Positions 5,644-6,907 of a DNA stretch of 6,907 nt are shown here, in pieces (the stretch's first letter is position 1; each line of letters begins with the position of its first letter). The DNA is taken from NCBI GenBank assembly GCA_028695395.1, contig JAQVJB010000088.1, forward strand, positions 1 to 6,907, in the 5' to 3' direction. Made by a program: the position numbers and the translations under genes. Under the pieces are notes generated by a model. The model did not search any database, was not told where the DNA came from, and saw nothing but the letters and a program-made list of their open reading frames with translations. This stretch comes from Actinomycetota bacterium (GTDB lineage Bacteria; Actinomycetota; Humimicrobiia; Humimicrobiales; Humimicrobiaceae).

Positions 5644-6045
5644 CTGGCATTCTTAAAAAATCTGAGCAGCATTAAAATAAAAAATATTTTAAATAATAAA
5701 AGGTTGGAATATAAAATAGACACTGGAAAAAGAATAAAAATTGAAAAAGCAACAGTAAAAGCTATGATATCGCTTTACTGTAAATCACATCATAATCCAT
5801 ATCATAGTCCTGGTATTTTTTTATGCGATGATTGCGGTGAGCTTATTAAGTATTCATTCCTTAAGCTTGAAAAATGCCCTTATGGCGAAAATAAACCTCC
5901 CTGCTCAAAATGCACCGTACATTGTTATTCAAATGATATGCGCACTAAAATAAAAGCTGTAATGAAATATTCGGGACCAAGAATGCTTTATAATCATCCA
6001 TTTCTTGCTGCAAGATACTTGTTGGTAAAAATAAGATCTAGATAA
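5632..6045 (+). CDS. ygbA: YgbA-like nitrosative-stress protein (nitrous oxide-stimulated promoter family)
   Basis: From about residue 34 on, this small protein follows the Escherichia coli YgbA pattern. The blocks are SLYCKSHH (47-54), LCDDCGELIKYSFLKLEKCP (64-83), GENKPPCSKCTVHCY (85-99), then MRTKIKAVMKYSGPRMLYNH and P (103-123). Seven cysteines (50, 65, 68, 82, 91, 94, 98) with nearby histidines (53, 54, 58, 97) suggest a bound metal or Fe-S cluster; this is inference. In enterobacteria ygbA is repressed by the NO sensor NsrR and helps cells recover from nitric oxide; its exact chemistry is not settled. The insert between the first His pair and Cys65 is longer than in E. coli. The first 30 or so residues, read from ATG 5632, are not part of the family and are AT-rich, and the ribosome binding site is poor. 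The true start may be downstream (TTG 5704 is one option, also weakly supported). It follows catalase by 106 bases, across a long stem-loop. Confidence 0.85.
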   Translation: MSCFLAFLKNLSSIKIKNILNNKRLEYKIDTGKRIKIEKATVKAMISLYCKSHHNPYHSPGIFLCDDCGELIKYSFLKLEKCPYGENKPPCSKCTVHCYSNDMRTKIKAVMKYSGPRMLYNHPFLAARYLLVKIRSR

Positions 6046-6070
6046 TAATTTCAGGTTAAATAAACCTCAT

Positions 6071-6110
6071 AAATTACATTTTTAAAATTATTATTTTTAA
6101 CTTGTAATTT
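6071..6110. promoter_or_regulatory. Large AT inverted repeat between ygbA and the lipoprotein gene
   Basis: Outer arms AAATTACA (6071-6078) and TGTAATTT (6103-6110) are perfect. An inner pair TTAAAA (6082-6087) and TTTTAA (6095-6100) continues the symmetry around TTATTAT. A smaller hairpin AGGTT/AACCT (6053-6057 and 6063-6067) precedes it, just after the ygbA stop. The outer right arm overlaps a possible -35 (TTGTAA, 6102-6107), so the element may be an operator. It may also be the 3' structure of the ygbA transcript. Confidence 0.35.
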
Positions 6111-6131
6111 AAATATTCAATATGATATATT
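6102..6131 (+). promoter_or_regulatory. Candidate promoter for the lipoprotein gene
   Basis: TTGTAA (6102-6107) as -35 and TGATATATT (6123-6131) as extended -10 are separated by 18 bases between hexamers. Transcription would start near 6138, with a leader of about 75 bases. AT richness makes chance matches likely. Confidence 0.33.
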
Positions 6132-6213
6132 TTCTATTATTTTTATTTATTTCTTTCAAAAATTCCCTTTAAAAATACTAGCAGCTTTTAAGAAAAGCAA
6201 GAAAGGAAAATGA

Positions 6214-6891
6214 ATGATGAAAATAAAGACAATCATGAACGCAGTGCTTATCATTCTTATTGTCGCTTTACTATCAATCTTCTCAATTGCCTGCGGCAGC
6301 CAGGAAAGCGCAACACAGGAAACACAGGCATCTGAACAGCCGGCCGCAGAGGAAACAACAACATCAGCTCAGACAGAGGAAACAGAAGCTGCAGAGGAAA
6401 CAATTGCAGAAACAGCTGGAGAATGCCCTGCTGCAACAAGTGTAAGTGTCGAATCTACCAATGGAGCATATGCCGACCATATGCCTATAAGCTGGGACAG
6501 CATAGGCTCTCAGTCAGCAATTCTTTCACACTCAACAAATAACACTGGCGTATTTATATACATTGCCAATTTTGAAACATCTGAAAATTTAAAAGATGTA
6601 GAGCTTTCAGATGGCCAGGCAGTTCTTCAATTTACATTAAACGTTGTTGGCCAGGGCGATCCTGTTCCAGTAAGCGTTGGAAGTTACAATGTTAAAGAAT
6701 GGGTTGATAATTATGTGAGTGCAGGCATAAGGCTTTCCGGCGGAACAACTGTATCTATTTCCACTAGCAGTGTTTCCACAGGCGATTTTGAAATAACATC
6801 TGTTACAGACACAGAGATATGCGGAAAATTTAACATTGATGAAAAGTGGACAAAAATGTCTGGAGAATTCAAGGTTCCAATTACTGAATAA
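6214..6891 (+). CDS. Secreted lipoprotein of unknown function
   Basis: The N-terminus is a signal-peptidase II signal: a basic start (MMKIKTIMNA), a hydrophobic core (about residues 10-24), and FSIAC with Cys27 as the lipidated residue. The -3 residue is Ser rather than the usual Leu/Val, a minor deviation. Residues 28-70 are a low-complexity Thr/Glu/Ala/Gln linker, usual for tethering a domain away from the membrane. Residues 75-225 are Ser/Thr/Val/Gly-rich with alternating hydrophobics, typical of an exported beta-sandwich. Cys71 and Cys203 could form a disulfide. Near the end, CGKFNIDEKW followed by SGEFKVPI reads as two paired edge strands. I do not recognise the family and assign no function. 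Two ATGs adjoin (6214, 6217). AAAGGA (6202-6207) is 6 bases from the first, which I choose. The gene is alone and ends 16 bases before the window edge. Confidence 0.85.
   Translation: MMKIKTIMNAVLIILIVALLSIFSIACGSQESATQETQASEQPAAEETTTSAQTEETEAAEETIAETAGECPAATSVSVESTNGAYADHMPISWDSIGSQSAILSHSTNNTGVFIYIANFETSENLKDVELSDGQAVLQFTLNVVGQGDPVPVSVGSYNVKEWVDNYVSAGIRLSGGTTVSISTSSVSTGDFEITSVTDTEICGKFNIDEKWTKMSGEFKVPITE
6347..6402 (+). repeat. In-frame short repeats encoding the lipoprotein linker
   Basis: CAGAGGAAACA occurs exactly three times (6347-6357, 6374-6384, 6392-6402), at offsets of 27 and 18 bases, both whole multiples of 9. A diverged copy (ACACAGGAAACACAGG) lies just upstream at about 6313-6328. 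The repeats encode the AEET/TEET units of the linker. This is what slippage or duplication would leave, and linker length could vary between strains. Confidence 0.6.
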
Positions 6892-6907
6892 TCTGTAATT
6901 TTTAAGG

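Noticed and set aside
6347..6402. Repeats as a CRISPR array
   Set aside because: The units are 11 bases, uneven, and lie in frame inside a coding region; no spacer structure exists.
6257..6445. Alternative-frame ORFs on both strands across the lipoprotein linker
   Set aside because: Gln/Lys/Arg- or Leu-rich text results from reading the repetitive linker DNA in the wrong frame.

Overview
The window is AT-rich bacterial DNA. It has strong purine-rich ribosome binding sites, mostly AGA/AGG arginine codons, extended -10 promoters, and spaced single genes. A lipoprotein with a signal-peptidase II signal, a DegV protein and a small DoxX membrane protein fit a low-GC bacterium, either Firmicutes-like or one of the low-GC anaerobic lineages. 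No rRNA or other phylogenetic marker is present, so I do not go further. All complete genes are on the + strand.

Layout. Positions 3-290 hold the 3' end of a small nucleotidyltransferase-like gene cut by the window edge. Positions 291-776 are mostly non-coding, with a hairpin and a possible decayed minus-strand gene. A degV-family (fatty-acid-binding) gene lies at 777-1625, followed closely by what looks like a broken lipoprotein gene whose signal peptide is split by an in-frame TGA (1629-1742). A gene-poor gap leads to a DoxX-type membrane protein (2048-2542). Its promoter region carries an extended -10 and a Fur/PerR-like palindrome. An aldo/keto reductase (2762-3619), a heme catalase (3810-5525) and a YgbA-type cysteine-rich protein linked to nitric oxide stress (5632-6045) follow. 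A lipoprotein of unknown function with a low-complexity linker closes the window (6214-6891).

How the genes may work together. Catalase removes hydrogen peroxide. YgbA homologues belong to nitrosative-stress regulons. DoxX proteins are tied to membrane thiol and oxidant defence in other bacteria, and aldo/keto reductases clear reactive carbonyls. Together with the Fur/PerR-like site this suggests a loose oxidative and nitrosative stress island, but the genes have separate promoters and no single operon is visible. The catalase stands out: 24 of its 34 arginine codons are CGN, against 8 of 35 in five other genes of the window, which suggests it was acquired from elsewhere.

I found no CRISPR array, tRNA, rRNA, insertion sequence or transposase. 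The clearest points for a second look are the DoxX operator, the 17-bp perfect inverted repeat plus the start-codon hairpin in front of ygbA, the catalase's foreign codon use and extra tail, and the two apparent gene remnants.
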